From the NCBI RefSeq assembly GCF_900099965.1, contig NZ_FNDJ01000004.1:434001-498000 (forward strand): a stretch of DNA of 64,000 nt, written 5' to 3'. How positions within the stretch are numbered: position 1 is the stretch's first letter; each line of letters opens with the position of its first letter. Made by a program: the position numbers and the translations under genes. The notes beneath the pieces are model-generated. The model ran no database searches. It saw only the letters and a program-made list of their open reading frames with translations, and was not told the DNA's origin. This stretch comes from Nonomuraea jiangxiensis (GTDB lineage: Bacteria > Actinomycetota > Actinomycetes > Streptosporangiales > Streptosporangiaceae). Below, in pieces: positions 7,427 through 16,083 of this stretch.

Positions 7427-10216
7427 ATGGCGGGTGAGGTCAGCTTCGGCATCCTCGGACCGTGGGAGGTCCGCATCGGCCGGGAGCTGACGACCGTGCC
7501 CGCCGGCCGGCAACGGACGATCCTGGCGTCATTGCTGCTGTCGGTGGGGGAGTCGGTGTCGACCCCCATGCTCGCCCAGCGGCTCTGGCCCGATCAGGGC
7601 CCGGACTGGCCGCAGGGAGCGGTGCACACCTACGTCACCAGGCTGCGGCGGGTGCTCGGGCCGGAGCTCATCCAGACGTGCCCGGACGGCTACCGGCTCA
7701 AGGTGGAGGCCGACACCGTCGACCTCCACCGGTTCCGCGGCCTGGTGCGCCGCGCCGGCCTGGCCGACGCCGCGGAGGAGGAGCTGGCGCTGCTGCGCGA
7801 GTCGCTGAAACTCTGGCGCGGCAGGCCCTTCGGAAACTCCCGCGACGCCTGGCTGGAGCAGGAGATCGTACCCCTCCTGATGGAGGAGTGGTTCGCCGCC
7901 ACCGAGCGCCGGATCGACCTGGAGCTGGCCGGCGAGCCGCCGGGGCACCTCATCGCCGAGCTGTCGGACCTGACCAACCGCTACCCGACCCGCGAGTCGC
8001 TGTGGGCGCGCCTGATCACCGCCCTGCACCGCGGCGGCAGGCGGGCCGAGGCGTTGAGCGCCTATCAGCGCGTCCGTACGGTGCTCAGCGAGGAGCTCGG
8101 CCTGGATCCGGGCGAGCGACTGGTCCAGCTGCACCAGACGGTGCTCATGGGCGACGCCGCCGACCATCCGGCCATCCCGCCCGCCCGGCGCGAGCCGCCC
8201 AGGCCCCGGCAGTTGCCGCACGACATCGTCTGCTTCACCGGCCGCAGCCAGGAGCTGGCCGCGCTGGAGCGGCTCCCGTACGGAGCGCCGGCCCCGGGCC
8301 GGAACGGGCGCGCCCCGACGGTGGTGGCCATCGACGGCGCGCCCGGCACGGGTAAGACGACGCTCGCCGTGCACTGGGCGCACCGCGTCGCCCACGGCTA
8401 CCCCGACGGGCAGCTCTACCTCAACCTGCGCGGATACGGCCCGGCCGACCCGATGACCTCCGCCGCGGCGGCGGAGAGCCTGCTGCGCCGCCTGGGCGTG
8501 GCCAGCGAGGCCATCCCCGTCGACGTGGACGAGCGCTGCGCGCTGCTGCGGACCATCCTCGCCGACCGGCACGTGCTCATCCTGCTGGACAACGCCCGCG
8601 ACGCCGACCAGGTGCGCCCCCTCCTGCCGGGCACCAGCGGCCTGGTCGTCGTGACGAGCCGCAACCAGTTGAGGTCCCTGTCGATCCGCGACGGCGCGTA
8701 CCGCGTCACGCTGGGCGCGATGCCCGAATCGCAGGCCATCGAGCTGCTGGCGGCGACCGTCGGCTCGGCTCGGGTCGCCCGCGAGCCCGAGGCGGCCTCC
8801 AGGCTGGTCGCGCTCTGCGATCACCTGCCGCTCGCGCTGGCGGTCGTCGCCGAACGCGCGCAGCGCGCCGCCACGCTCGGCGAGGTCGTGGAGGCGCTGG
8901 AGGACGAGAAGGCCCGCCTCGACAACCTGGGCACCGGCGAGAACGATCCGAACACCGACCTGCGCGCCGTCCTGTCATGGTCGTACGGGGCGCTCAGCCC
9001 GGCGGCGGCGGCCACGTTCCACGTGCTCGGCCTGCACCCCGCCGGGGACATCGCGCTGGAGGCGGCCGCGGCCCTGGCCGGCCTGTCGCCCGCCGAGGTC
9101 GAGCGCAGCGTCGACCAGCTCCTGGCGGCGCACCTGCTCGAACAGCGCCACCCCCGGCGCTACCAGCTGCACGACCTGATCCGCCTGTACGCGGTCGACC
9201 AGGCCCGGCTGCACATGTCCGACGACGAGCGGCGGGCCGCCGTCCGGCGGCTGCTCGACCACTACCTGTTCGCGTCCGTCAGCGCCGACCGGCAACTGCT
9301 GCCGGGCCGGCGCCGGGAGTTCGTGGAGCCGATGCGGCCGCAGCGGCCCGCGTCCCCGTTCGCCGACGCGGGTGAGGCGCTGGCCTGGCTGGAGCTGGAG
9401 TTCGACTCCCTGCGGGCGGTGACGTCGTGGGCGGCCACGAGCTCGGAGTGGGCGGGCTACGCCTGGCGTACGACCATGGCCATGACCAGCTTCTTCGACG
9501 CCCGGATCCCGTGGTCCGACGGCCTGGACTTCCTCATGTCCGCGGTGAGCGCGGCGCGGACCGCGAACGAGCCCGTCGGCGAGGCGTACACCCTCAACTC
9601 CGTGGGCTGCCACTACTCCGACAGGGGCGAGGTCGGGCTGGCGGAGAAATACTTCGGCGAGGCCCTCACCCTCTTCCAACAGGCCGGGCACGTTCACGGC
9701 GAGGCCATGGCGCTGGGCAACCTCGGCATGGTCCAGGGCGAGGCCGGTAAATACGAGACGGCGCGGCGGCATCTGACCCGCGCCCTCGAACTGCACGAGA
9801 GTTGCGAATACCCCCGCGGCGTCGGCCTGGTCCTCGACAACCTGGGCATGGCCCACATCGTGGCGGGCGACTACGGGCGGGCGGTACGCGCCTTCCGGCG
9901 GGCCCACGAGATCCTGGTACGGGCCGGCGACGAACCCTCCGACGCGCAGTGCCTGCGGAACATGGGCCGCGCCTACGCCATGACGGGCGACGTCCGCAAC
10001 GCCGTACGAGCCTTCCGCCTGGCCATCGACATCTTCCGCCGCATGGGCAACCAGCGCTGGGAGGCGGTCACCCTCGCCGATCTCGGCGAGGTGCTCCACG
10101 AGCACGGGCACGCCCTGCTCGCACGCGGCATCCTGCGAACGGCGCACGGGATGATGAAGGACCTGGCCGACCCCCGCGCCAAGGACCTGGAGACGATACT
10201 GACGACCACCGGCTGA
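7427..10216 (+). CDS. AfsR/SARP-family regulator with NTPase and TPR domains
   Basis: 929 residues from the ATG at 7427. An in-frame start at 7316 adds 37 residues without family resemblance and was rejected. Order of domains: OmpR-like winged helix (about 5-95, FGILGPWEV and YVTRLRRVLG), bacterial transcriptional activation domain (100-250), NB-ARC-type NTPase with Walker A GAPGTGKTT near residue 304 and a Walker B-like VLILLDNA, then TPR repeats from about 690 to the end. This is the large SARP layout of AfsR, an activator of specialised metabolism. It could act on the adjacent left operon or on a remote cluster; the sequence does not say which. Confidence 0.93.
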   Translation: MAGEVSFGILGPWEVRIGRELTTVPAGRQRTILASLLLSVGESVSTPMLAQRLWPDQGPDWPQGAVHTYVTRLRRVLGPELIQTCPDGYRLKVEADTVDLHRFRGLVRRAGLADAAEEELALLRESLKLWRGRPFGNSRDAWLEQEIVPLLMEEWFAATERRIDLELAGEPPGHLIAELSDLTNRYPTRESLWARLITALHRGGRRAEALSAYQRVRTVLSEELGLDPGERLVQLHQTVLMGDAADHPAIPPARREPPRPRQLPHDIVCFTGRSQELAALERLPYGAPAPGRNGRAPTVVAIDGAPGTGKTTLAVHWAHRVAHGYPDGQLYLNLRGYGPADPMTSAAAAESLLRRLGVASEAIPVDVDERCALLRTILADRHVLILLDNARDADQVRPLLPGTSGLVVVTSRNQLRSLSIRDGAYRVTLGAMPESQAIELLAATVGSARVAREPEAASRLVALCDHLPLALAVVAERAQRAATLGEVVEALEDEKARLDNLGTGENDPNTDLRAVLSWSYGALSPAAAATFHVLGLHPAGDIALEAAAALAGLSPAEVERSVDQLLAAHLLEQRHPRRYQLHDLIRLYAVDQARLHMSDDERRAAVRRLLDHYLFASVSADRQLLPGRRREFVEPMRPQRPASPFADAGEALAWLELEFDSLRAVTSWAATSSEWAGYAWRTTMAMTSFFDARIPWSDGLDFLMSAVSAARTANEPVGEAYTLNSVGCHYSDRGEVGLAEKYFGEALTLFQQAGHVHGEAMALGNLGMVQGEAGKYETARRHLTRALELHESCEYPRGVGLVLDNLGMAHIVAGDYGRAVRAFRRAHEILVRAGDEPSDAQCLRNMGRAYAMTGDVRNAVRAFRLAIDIFRRMGNQRWEAVTLADLGEVLHEHGHALLARGILRTAHGMMKDLADPRAKDLETILTTTG

Positions 10217-10260
10217 GCCCCCGCCACGGCCGCCACCCTTCAGACGCCGTCCTTCAGAAG

Positions 10261-10288
10261 CCGACCGCGCTGTGCCGACCGCGCTGTG
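10261..10288. repeat. 14-base perfect tandem duplication
   Basis: Two adjoining copies of CCGACCGCGCTGTG lie between the convergent ends of the SARP gene and the GntR gene. No hairpin of terminator type was recognised in this gap. Confidence 0.85.
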
Positions 10289-10327
10289 CTGGCTGATTCC
10301 CGCTCTCGCTCCCGTTGTCGGCCGGCC

Positions 10328-11008
10328 TCAGCCGGTGGCGGTGTTGTCGCGGGTGCGGCCGTGGGCGTCGTGTGGGAGGTCGGCGTAGTGCCACTGGTGG
10401 TCGCGGGCCTGCAGGCAGGCCGTCTCCAGGTCGCCGGCCTCGATCGCGGCCAGCAGTTCTGCGTGGTCGCGGACGATGTCGTGCAGGTCGACCTCGGTGG
10501 CGACCATCGTGACCGAGGTGCGTGCCTCGATCTGCAGGCCCTCCCAGGTGAGCTTGAGCAACTCGTTGTGCGCGGCCTCGACGATGTGCCGGTGGAAGGA
10601 CACGCTCGCGCGTGCCGAGGCCTCGTCGTCGCCGCGTTCGGCGGCGGCCCGCATCGCCTCCACCTCCGCCCGCATCGCCTCCACGGGCACGGTCCCGGCC
10701 AGCAGGGCGAGCCGGGTGGCCGTCTCCTCCAGCGCGGCCCGGACGACGTAGCTCTCGCGCAGGGTCTCCTGGATGAAGGGCCGGACGAAGGTGCCCCGGC
10801 GCGGCTGCGTCTCCACCAGCCGCATGGCCTCCAGTTCGCGCAGCGCCTCGCGGACCGGCGCCTGGCTGGTGCCGTACGTGGCCGCGAGCCGCGTCTCCAC
10901 CAGCCGCTCGCCGGGCCTGACCTGTCCGGAGACGATCCGGCTGACCAGCGAGTCGCGGATCTGCCGCGCCAGCGTGAGTCGCGGCAGCTTGGCGGGCTCT
11001 TCGGTCAT
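10328..11008 (-). CDS. GntR-family regulator, FadR/VanR-type (FCD) subfamily
   Basis: 226 residues. The winged helix-turn-helix (about 10-78) carries GERLVETRLA and SQAPVREALRELEA, typical of GntR proteins, followed by an all-helical FCD ligand domain (85-215) with His residues (FHRHIVEAAH) that often bind a metal in this subfamily. It is divergent from the molybdenum-hydroxylase operon, with a 16-base perfect palindrome in the shared control region, so it most likely represses that operon and itself until a substrate is bound. The ligand is unknown. Confidence 0.92.
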   Translation of the reverse strand: MTEEPAKLPRLTLARQIRDSLVSRIVSGQVRPGERLVETRLAATYGTSQAPVREALRELEAMRLVETQPRRGTFVRPFIQETLRESYVVRAALEETATRLALLAGTVPVEAMRAEVEAMRAAAERGDDEASARASVSFHRHIVEAAHNELLKLTWEGLQIEARTSVTMVATEVDLHDIVRDHAELLAAIEAGDLETACLQARDHQWHYADLPHDAHGRTRDNTATG

Positions 11009-11044
11009 GGCGCGATCCTACCGATCATCGATGGACAAGATCCC

Positions 11045-11073
11045 TTGACGGGCCACTGTCGATAATCAATTAT
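11045..11073 (+). promoter_or_regulatory. Candidate promoter for the molybdenum-hydroxylase operon
   Basis: TTGACG at 11045 and AATTAT at 11068 are separated by 17 bases, a fair housekeeping-type promoter. The proposed -10 box lies within the palindrome described separately, an arrangement expected for repression. Confidence 0.4.
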
Positions 11074-11082
11074 CGATAATTG
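11059..11082. promoter_or_regulatory. Operator candidate: overlapping perfect palindromes
   Basis: CAATTATCGATAATTG at 11067-11082 is a perfect 16-base palindrome, and TCGATAAT-CA-ATTATCGA at 11059-11076 is a second perfect inverted repeat sharing half of it. A further ATCGAT core occurs near 11024-11029 next to the GntR start. The site is AT-rich in a GC-rich context and lies between the divergent GntR and FAD-subunit genes. Confidence 0.65.
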
Positions 11083-11109
11083 TTGAACCCCCGCACAGGG
11101 AGGCCGCAC

Positions 11110-11907
11110 ATGGTGATCCAGGCGGTGCACGTGCCGGAGTCCGTCGATGCCGTGGTGACCTGCTCGGCCAGGGGCGGCCTGCTCATGGGCGGCGGAACGG
11201 TCGTGATGCCGCTGGTCAACAGCGGGTCCGCGGCCGTGACCGAGCTGGTCAGCCTGCGCCGCGCGGGGATGGACGGCATCGAGGTGAGCGACGGGGTGGC
11301 CACGATCGGGGCGGCGGCCACGCTCGCCGCCGTCGGTGAGCACCCCGGGCTCGCCTTCCTCCGCCCGGCGCTGCGCACGATCGCCTCCCCGACCATCCGC
11401 AACCAGGCCACCGTGGGCGGCAACCTGTTCGTCCCGCAGCCGTACGGCGACCTGGCCGTCTGCCTGCTCGCCCTGGAAGCGACCTGCGAGCTCGCCGGCC
11501 CGGCCGGCCGGCGGGAGGCCCCGGTGGCCGACGTCCTGACCACCGGGATCGCCCCGGGCGAGGTCGTCGTCGCGGTACGGTTCGCGCTGCCGGAGCCGGG
11601 CACCTGGCACTACCACAAGGCCATGCGCCGCCGCCTGAACTCGGCCGCCATCGTCACCGTCGCCTCCGTCACCTCGGCCGGCGACTACAGGATCGCCCTG
11701 GGCGGCCTCGCCCCGCGCCCGGTGCGCGCGGTGTCCGCCGAACGCCTGCTGCGCGGCCGGCCGCTGACCCCCGAGAGCCTCACCGAGGCGGGCGAGGCGG
11801 CCCGCGCCGACATCGACCCCTTCGACGACGCCTACGCCAGCGCGTGGTATCGGGCAAGAGTCCTGCCCGTGCACCTGCGCCGCGCCTTCCTCCCCGAGTC
11901 CCCTTGA
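11110..11907 (+). CDS. Molybdenum hydroxylase, FAD-binding medium subunit
   Basis: 265 residues from the ATG at 11110, preceded by AGGGAGG. An in-frame TTG at 11080 lies inside the operator and was rejected. LLMGGGTVVMP near residues 25-35 and IRNQATVGGN near 96-105 are the two FAD-contact motifs of the CoxM/XdhB family. The C-terminal 100 residues form the usual CO-dehydrogenase flavoprotein C domain. It passes electrons from the [2Fe-2S] subunit to FAD and an acceptor in the cytoplasm. First gene of an operon continuing to 18276. Confidence 0.93.
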   Translation: MVIQAVHVPESVDAVVTCSARGGLLMGGGTVVMPLVNSGSAAVTELVSLRRAGMDGIEVSDGVATIGAAATLAAVGEHPGLAFLRPALRTIASPTIRNQATVGGNLFVPQPYGDLAVCLLALEATCELAGPAGRREAPVADVLTTGIAPGEVVVAVRFALPEPGTWHYHKAMRRRLNSAAIVTVASVTSAGDYRIALGGLAPRPVRAVSAERLLRGRPLTPESLTEAGEAARADIDPFDDAYASAWYRARVLPVHLRRAFLPESP

Positions 11908-11943
11908 GACCCCGCAACCCCAGATCCCGCCGCAACCACTGAT

Positions 11944-12012
11944 CCCCGCGACCCCCGATCTCCCCGCGACCCCCGATCTCCCCGCAAACCCCGATCTCCC
12001 CGCAAACCCCCT
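11944..12012. repeat. 18-base tandem repeat between FAD and Fe-S subunit genes
   Basis: Three full copies start at 11944, 11962 and 11980, each of the form CCCCGCRAMCCCCGATCT, with a partial fourth copy at 11998. Two more degenerate units (CGCAACCCCAGAT and CGCAACCACTGAT) precede them from about 11912. The array fills the only sizeable gap inside the operon. Confidence 0.85.
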
Positions 12013-12040
12013 GAGCGATCGCATCAAAAGAGGTGGGACA

Positions 12041-12529
12041 GTGCCGTCACAGATCGTCTCGCTTGACGTCAACGGTGAGCGACGCGAGTTCATCGCCGCG
12101 CCGGGGGCCACACTGCTCGCCTGCCTACGCGAGTCCCTGGGGCTCACCGCGGCCAAGCGCGGCTGCGCGCAGGGCGCCTGCGGCACCTGCACGGTCCTGG
12201 TCGACGGCCGGCCCGAGGCCGCCTGCCTGGTCGCGGTGGAGACCGTCGCCGGCAGCGCGATCCGCACGCTGGAGGGGGTCGCCACCGGGGGCGACCTGGA
12301 CGAGGTGCAGAGCGCCTTCATCGACTGCTTCGCCACCCAGTGCGGCTTCTGCACCCCCGGCATGATCATGGTCGCCGAGGCGCTGCTCGATCGCGATCCG
12401 GACCCGAGCGAGGCGGACGTCATCGAGGCCATCTCGGGGAACGTCTGCCGGTGCACCGGCTACCGGCCCATCGTGATCGCCATCCTGGAGGCGGCCCGGC
12501 GGCGCCGCGAGCGGGCGGTGACGCGATGA
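12041..12529 (+). CDS. Molybdenum hydroxylase, [2Fe-2S] small subunit
   Basis: 162 residues from a GTG at 12041 with GAGGTGG upstream. The plant-ferredoxin-type cluster is shown by CAQGACGTC around residues 44-52 and a further Cys about 12 residues on; the second cluster by CGFCTPGM and CRCTGY in the C-terminal half. Eight cysteines in the canonical order match CoxS/XdhC-type subunits. It shares ATGA with the next gene. Confidence 0.95.
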   Translation: MPSQIVSLDVNGERREFIAAPGATLLACLRESLGLTAAKRGCAQGACGTCTVLVDGRPEAACLVAVETVAGSAIRTLEGVATGGDLDEVQSAFIDCFATQCGFCTPGMIMVAEALLDRDPDPSEADVIEAISGNVCRCTGYRPIVIAILEAARRRRERAVTR

Positions 12530-13914
12530 CGTACCGGCTGGCCCCCATCGACACCGGCGCCTTCGCCGCCGAGCGGGACGGCGGCGACCTCACCGTCATC
12601 GGCTCGGTGGTGCGGCGCTCGGACGCGCGCGGGCACGTCACCGGGCGTACCGAGTTCTTCGAGGACGTGGCCCCGCCGCGGCTCGCGCACCTGAAGATGC
12701 ACCGCTCGGCCCGGCACCACGCGCGGATCAGGGACGTGGACGCGACCGAGGCGCTGGCCGTGCCCGGCGTCCTGCGCGTCCTCACCCACGCCGACGTGCC
12801 GAACAACCTCTACACCGTGCTCAAGCTGATCGGCGTCCAGCCGGACGACGAGCCCGTCCTGGCCGTGGACAAGGTGCGCTACCTCGGCGAGCCCATCTGC
12901 GCCGTGGTCGCCGAGACCGAGGCGGCCGCGCTGGAGGGCGCGGCCCGGGTCAAGGTCGCCTACGATGACCTGCCCCCGGTCTTCGACGTCGAGGAGGCGC
13001 TGCGGGAGGGCGCGCCGCTGGTCAACGAGTACCAAGGACAGAACCACTTCGTGTACGAGGGGCACCACTGCCGGCGGATCCGGTTCGGCGACGTGCGGGA
13101 GGCGTTCGCGCGGGCCGACCACGTCTTCGAGTGGCGCTACCAGTCGGCGCCGATCGAGCAGGCGCCCGTCGAGACCACCGGCTGCGTCGTCGTCCCGCAG
13201 GCCGACGGGCGGCTGCGCATCCACTCCGACACCCAGGCGTGCTTCTTCACCCTCGACAACACCGCGCTCATCCTCGGGACGCCGTTCAACAAGCTGCGCA
13301 TCGTGGGCGGCACGGTCGGCGGCGGCTTCGGCGGCAAGGTGGACGTGGTGGTCGAGCCGATCGCGTGCGTCGCGGCGATGGCGGTCGACCGTCCGGTCAA
13401 GTTCGTCTACGACCGGGCCGAGGAGATGCAGGTCTCCTCGCCCCGCGCGGCCGAGCGGATCTACATCAAGGACGCGGTCATGGGCGACGGCCGGATCACC
13501 GGCCGCCAGGTCACCCTGTACGTCGACGCCGGCGCGTACGCCCGCCACACCCCGTACGGCACCACCAAGGCCGCCGCTCACCTGCCCGGCCCCTACTCCA
13601 TCCCGAACGTGTGGGCCGACTGCCACTGCGTGTTCACCAACCGCACGCCGTCCAGCGCCATGCGCGGATTCGGCGTGACCATCGCCGACTTCGCGCTGGA
13701 GTCGCAGATGGACCGGATCGCCCGCGCCCTCGGCATGGACCCGCTCCAGCTGCGGCTGCTCAACGCCTACCGCGACGGCGACCTCAAGGCGCACCGCAAG
13801 GTCGCCAAGGGCACGGCCCTGGTCGAGGTGATCCAGAAGGCGGCGGAGCTGGCCGGGCACGAGTTGCCCGAGACCTACCGCCGGATGTCCTCCACGAGCC
13901 GAGAGGGGCTGTAG
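12526..13914 (+). CDS. Molybdenum hydroxylase, molybdopterin subunit, N-terminal half (split gene)
   Basis: 462 residues from the ATG at 12526. It holds the aldehyde oxidase/xanthine dehydrogenase a/b hammerhead domain (about 30-150) and the first molybdopterin-binding region, with GGGFGGK and SSAMRGFG. The SSAMRGFG segment lacks the AYxCSFR loop of form I CO dehydrogenase, so this is not a CO dehydrogenase. The protein stops where usual single-chain subunits (about 770-800 residues) continue, and the rest is encoded by the next gene in another reading frame. The sizes resemble NdhL/NdhM of clostridial nicotinate dehydrogenase, known to be split. The substrate is probably an N-heterocycle or aldehyde. 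Confidence 0.9.
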   Translation: MTYRLAPIDTGAFAAERDGGDLTVIGSVVRRSDARGHVTGRTEFFEDVAPPRLAHLKMHRSARHHARIRDVDATEALAVPGVLRVLTHADVPNNLYTVLKLIGVQPDDEPVLAVDKVRYLGEPICAVVAETEAAALEGAARVKVAYDDLPPVFDVEEALREGAPLVNEYQGQNHFVYEGHHCRRIRFGDVREAFARADHVFEWRYQSAPIEQAPVETTGCVVVPQADGRLRIHSDTQACFFTLDNTALILGTPFNKLRIVGGTVGGGFGGKVDVVVEPIACVAAMAVDRPVKFVYDRAEEMQVSSPRAAERIYIKDAVMGDGRITGRQVTLYVDAGAYARHTPYGTTKAAAHLPGPYSIPNVWADCHCVFTNRTPSSAMRGFGVTIADFALESQMDRIARALGMDPLQLRLLNAYRDGDLKAHRKVAKGTALVEVIQKAAELAGHELPETYRRMSSTSREGL

Positions 13915-13916
13915 CG

Positions 13917-14930
13917 ATGGCGAAGCTGCGCGGCCGGGGGTACGCGTCGGTCAACTACCCGACCGGCATGAACCTGGGCGGCGACCCCTCGCAGGCGCTG
14001 ATCCACGCCACCACCACGGGCACGTTCGTGGTCTCGCTGTCCTCGGTGGACCTGGGCCAGGGCATCAAGACGATCGCCGCCCAGTGCGCCGCCGAGACGC
14101 TCGGCCTGCCGATCGAGAACGTCCTGGTCGACACCGCCGACACCGACACCGGCCCGCACTGCATGGGCACGTTCGCCAGCCGCGGCACCCACCGCGTCGG
14201 CAACGCCGTCATCATGGCCGCGGCCGAGGCCCGCGGCGTGATGCTGGAGGTCGCCGCCGAGGAGCTGGAGGTCGACGCCGCGGACCTGGAGACCGACGGC
14301 ACCGGCTACATCGCGGTCAAGGGGGCGCGGGACAAGCGCGTGCACATCACCGACCTGGCGCTGGCCGCGCACTTCAAGCACGGGCGGACGATCTCCGGCC
14401 GCGGCATCTACCTCAAGGAGCCGAGCACGCCGGTGCCCGAGACGGGGGAGATGGACCCCGACTCCTGTCAGGCGCACGCGTGCACGGTCGCCGTCGTCGA
14501 GGTCGACGACGAGACCGGGGTGGTCGAGGTGCTGGAGCTGTTCAACACCTACGAGGTCGGCAGGGCGCTCAATCCCGCCATGGCGACGCAGCAGGTGGAG
14601 GGCGGGGCGTGGATGGGCGTGTCGCACGCCCTGTTCGAGACCACCGAGCCGTACTACCCGGCCCGCGACCACGGGCCGCGCGACTTCGCCGGGTACCTGA
14701 TGCCGGGGCCCGCCGACCTCCCTGTACAGCACAGCCTGTTGCTGGAGCGCCCGGCCGACAACGGGCCGTACGGGGCGAAGGGGATCGGTGAGATGACGGC
14801 GAACGCCCCGATCCCGGCCATCGCCAACGCCATCTTCGACGCCTGCGGTGTGCGCCTGACGGCGATGCCGTTCACCCCCGAACGCGTCCTGCGCGGGCTG
14901 GACGCCCTGAGGACGGAGGAACCATGTTGA
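13917..14930 (+). CDS. Molybdenum hydroxylase, molybdopterin subunit, C-terminal half (split gene)
   Basis: 337 residues from an ATG two bases after the previous stop. VDLGQGIKT near residue 45 and GPYGAKGIGE near 290-300 are the conserved cofactor and catalytic-Glu motifs of the second molybdopterin domain. This half alone cannot bind the cofactor fully, so it must pair with the preceding product. The reading frame differs from that of the N-terminal half, which would fit either a long-established split or an ancient frameshift; the clean ATG start favours a functional split. It overlaps the EthD-like gene by 7 bases. Confidence 0.9.
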   Translation: MAKLRGRGYASVNYPTGMNLGGDPSQALIHATTTGTFVVSLSSVDLGQGIKTIAAQCAAETLGLPIENVLVDTADTDTGPHCMGTFASRGTHRVGNAVIMAAAEARGVMLEVAAEELEVDAADLETDGTGYIAVKGARDKRVHITDLALAAHFKHGRTISGRGIYLKEPSTPVPETGEMDPDSCQAHACTVAVVEVDDETGVVEVLELFNTYEVGRALNPAMATQQVEGGAWMGVSHALFETTEPYYPARDHGPRDFAGYLMPGPADLPVQHSLLLERPADNGPYGAKGIGEMTANAPIPAIANAIFDACGVRLTAMPFTPERVLRGLDALRTEEPC

Positions 14931-15226
14931 AAGTCATCTCACTGCTCAAGCGCGCCGAGGGCATGTCCCACGAGGAGTTCGCGAAGTGGGTGGTGGAGGA
15001 GCACGTCGAGTTCGCCAGGAAGCTGCCCGGCCTGCGCAGGTACACGGTGAGCGTGAGCAACGGCGACGACGGGGCCTACGACTCGGTGAACGAGCTGAGC
15101 TTCGACGACGAGGAGGCCCGCGCAGCCGCGTTCGGCTCCGAGCACGGCAGGGCCGCGGCGGCCGACGCGGCGGCGCACACTTCCCAGCGCGTCCACCTGC
15201 TGACCACCGAGCACGCGCAGCTGTGA
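14924..15226 (+). CDS. EthD-domain protein
   Basis: 100 residues, a dimeric alpha+beta barrel size. LLKRAEGMSHEEFAKWVVEE is the hallmark first strand-helix of EthD proteins, and LPGLRRYTVS the second strand. EthD-like proteins occur in degradative operons and some are small dehydratases or cyclases. It is coupled to the molybdenum subunit gene and overlaps the next GTG start, so it probably acts on the product of the hydroxylase. Confidence 0.88.
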   Translation: MLKVISLLKRAEGMSHEEFAKWVVEEHVEFARKLPGLRRYTVSVSNGDDGAYDSVNELSFDDEEARAAAFGSEHGRAAAADAAAHTSQRVHLLTTEHAQL

Positions 15227-16083
15227 CTCCCGGCCCCGGTGAGCTGGCGGCGGCGCTGGCGGGGAAGGGGTATTTCGCGGACGAGGGCCTGTGCACGGCG
15301 ATCCACCTGGCGCTGCGGCTGGGCCGGCCGCTGCTGCTGGAGGGCGAGCCGGGCGTCGGCAAGACCGAGGTGGCCGCGGTGCTCTCGCGCGTCACCGGCC
15401 TGGAGCTGATCCGCCTGCAGTGCTTCGAGGGGCTGGACTCCGGCCAGGCCCTGTACGAGTGGGACTACCCCAAGCAGCTCCTCCAGGTCAGGGTGGCCGA
15501 GAGCCGCGGCCAGGAGGCCGGCGACCTCTACCGTGAGGAGTTCCTGCTGCGCCGGCCGCTGCTGCGGGCCGTGCAGGCGGAGCGGGGCGCGGTGCTGCTG
15601 ATCGACGAGATCGACCGGGCCGACAGCGAGTTCGAGGCGTTCCTGCTGGAGTTCCTGGGCGACTTCCAGATCACGATCCCGGAGCTCGGCACCGTACGGG
15701 CGGGCACGCCCCCGATCGTGGTGCTGACCTCCAACCGTACGCGCGAGCTGCACGACGCGCTCAAGCGCCGCTGTCTCTACCACTGGATTGCCTTCCCCGA
15801 GCCGGACCGGGAACGGGCGATCCTGCGGGCCTCGGTGCCGGGGCTGGAGGAGCGGGCCGCCGAGGGGCTCGTCCGGGCGGTGCAGCGAGTACGCCGGCTG
15901 CCGCTGCTCAAGCGGCCCGGCATCGCCGAGTCGGTGGAATGGGCCAGGGGCGCCATGGCGCTCGCGGAGGGCGGCGACCCGTGGCCCGTGGCGCTGCGCC
16001 GGGCCCTCGGCCTGCTGATCAAGGACGAGGAGGACACCCGGCTCCTCCTGGACCACGCCGAGGAGCTGTTCACCGATGCCTGA
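15223..16083 (+). CDS. MoxR-type AAA+ ATPase (CoxD-like)
   Basis: 286 residues from a GTG at 15223 overlapping the EthD stop. Walker A GEPGVGKTE near residue 40, Walker B VLLIDEIDRAD near 125 and a sensor-1 LTSNRTREL near 168 define a MoxR AAA+ protein. CoxD-type members work with a VWA partner (the next gene) to mature molybdenum hydroxylases, for example by inserting sulfur at the metal. The longer in-frame reading from 14986 is shadow of the EthD gene. Confidence 0.92.
   Translation: MTPGPGELAAALAGKGYFADEGLCTAIHLALRLGRPLLLEGEPGVGKTEVAAVLSRVTGLELIRLQCFEGLDSGQALYEWDYPKQLLQVRVAESRGQEAGDLYREEFLLRRPLLRAVQAERGAVLLIDEIDRADSEFEAFLLEFLGDFQITIPELGTVRAGTPPIVVLTSNRTRELHDALKRRCLYHWIAFPEPDRERAILRASVPGLEERAAEGLVRAVQRVRRLPLLKRPGIAESVEWARGAMALAEGGDPWPVALRRALGLLIKDEEDTRLLLDHAEELFTDA

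Noticed and set aside
12526..14930. Frameshift or pseudogene in the molybdenum subunit
   Set aside because: Both halves are intact, the second has its own ATG, and the split point and sizes match known split enzymes; kept as a finding with a test, not called a pseudogene.
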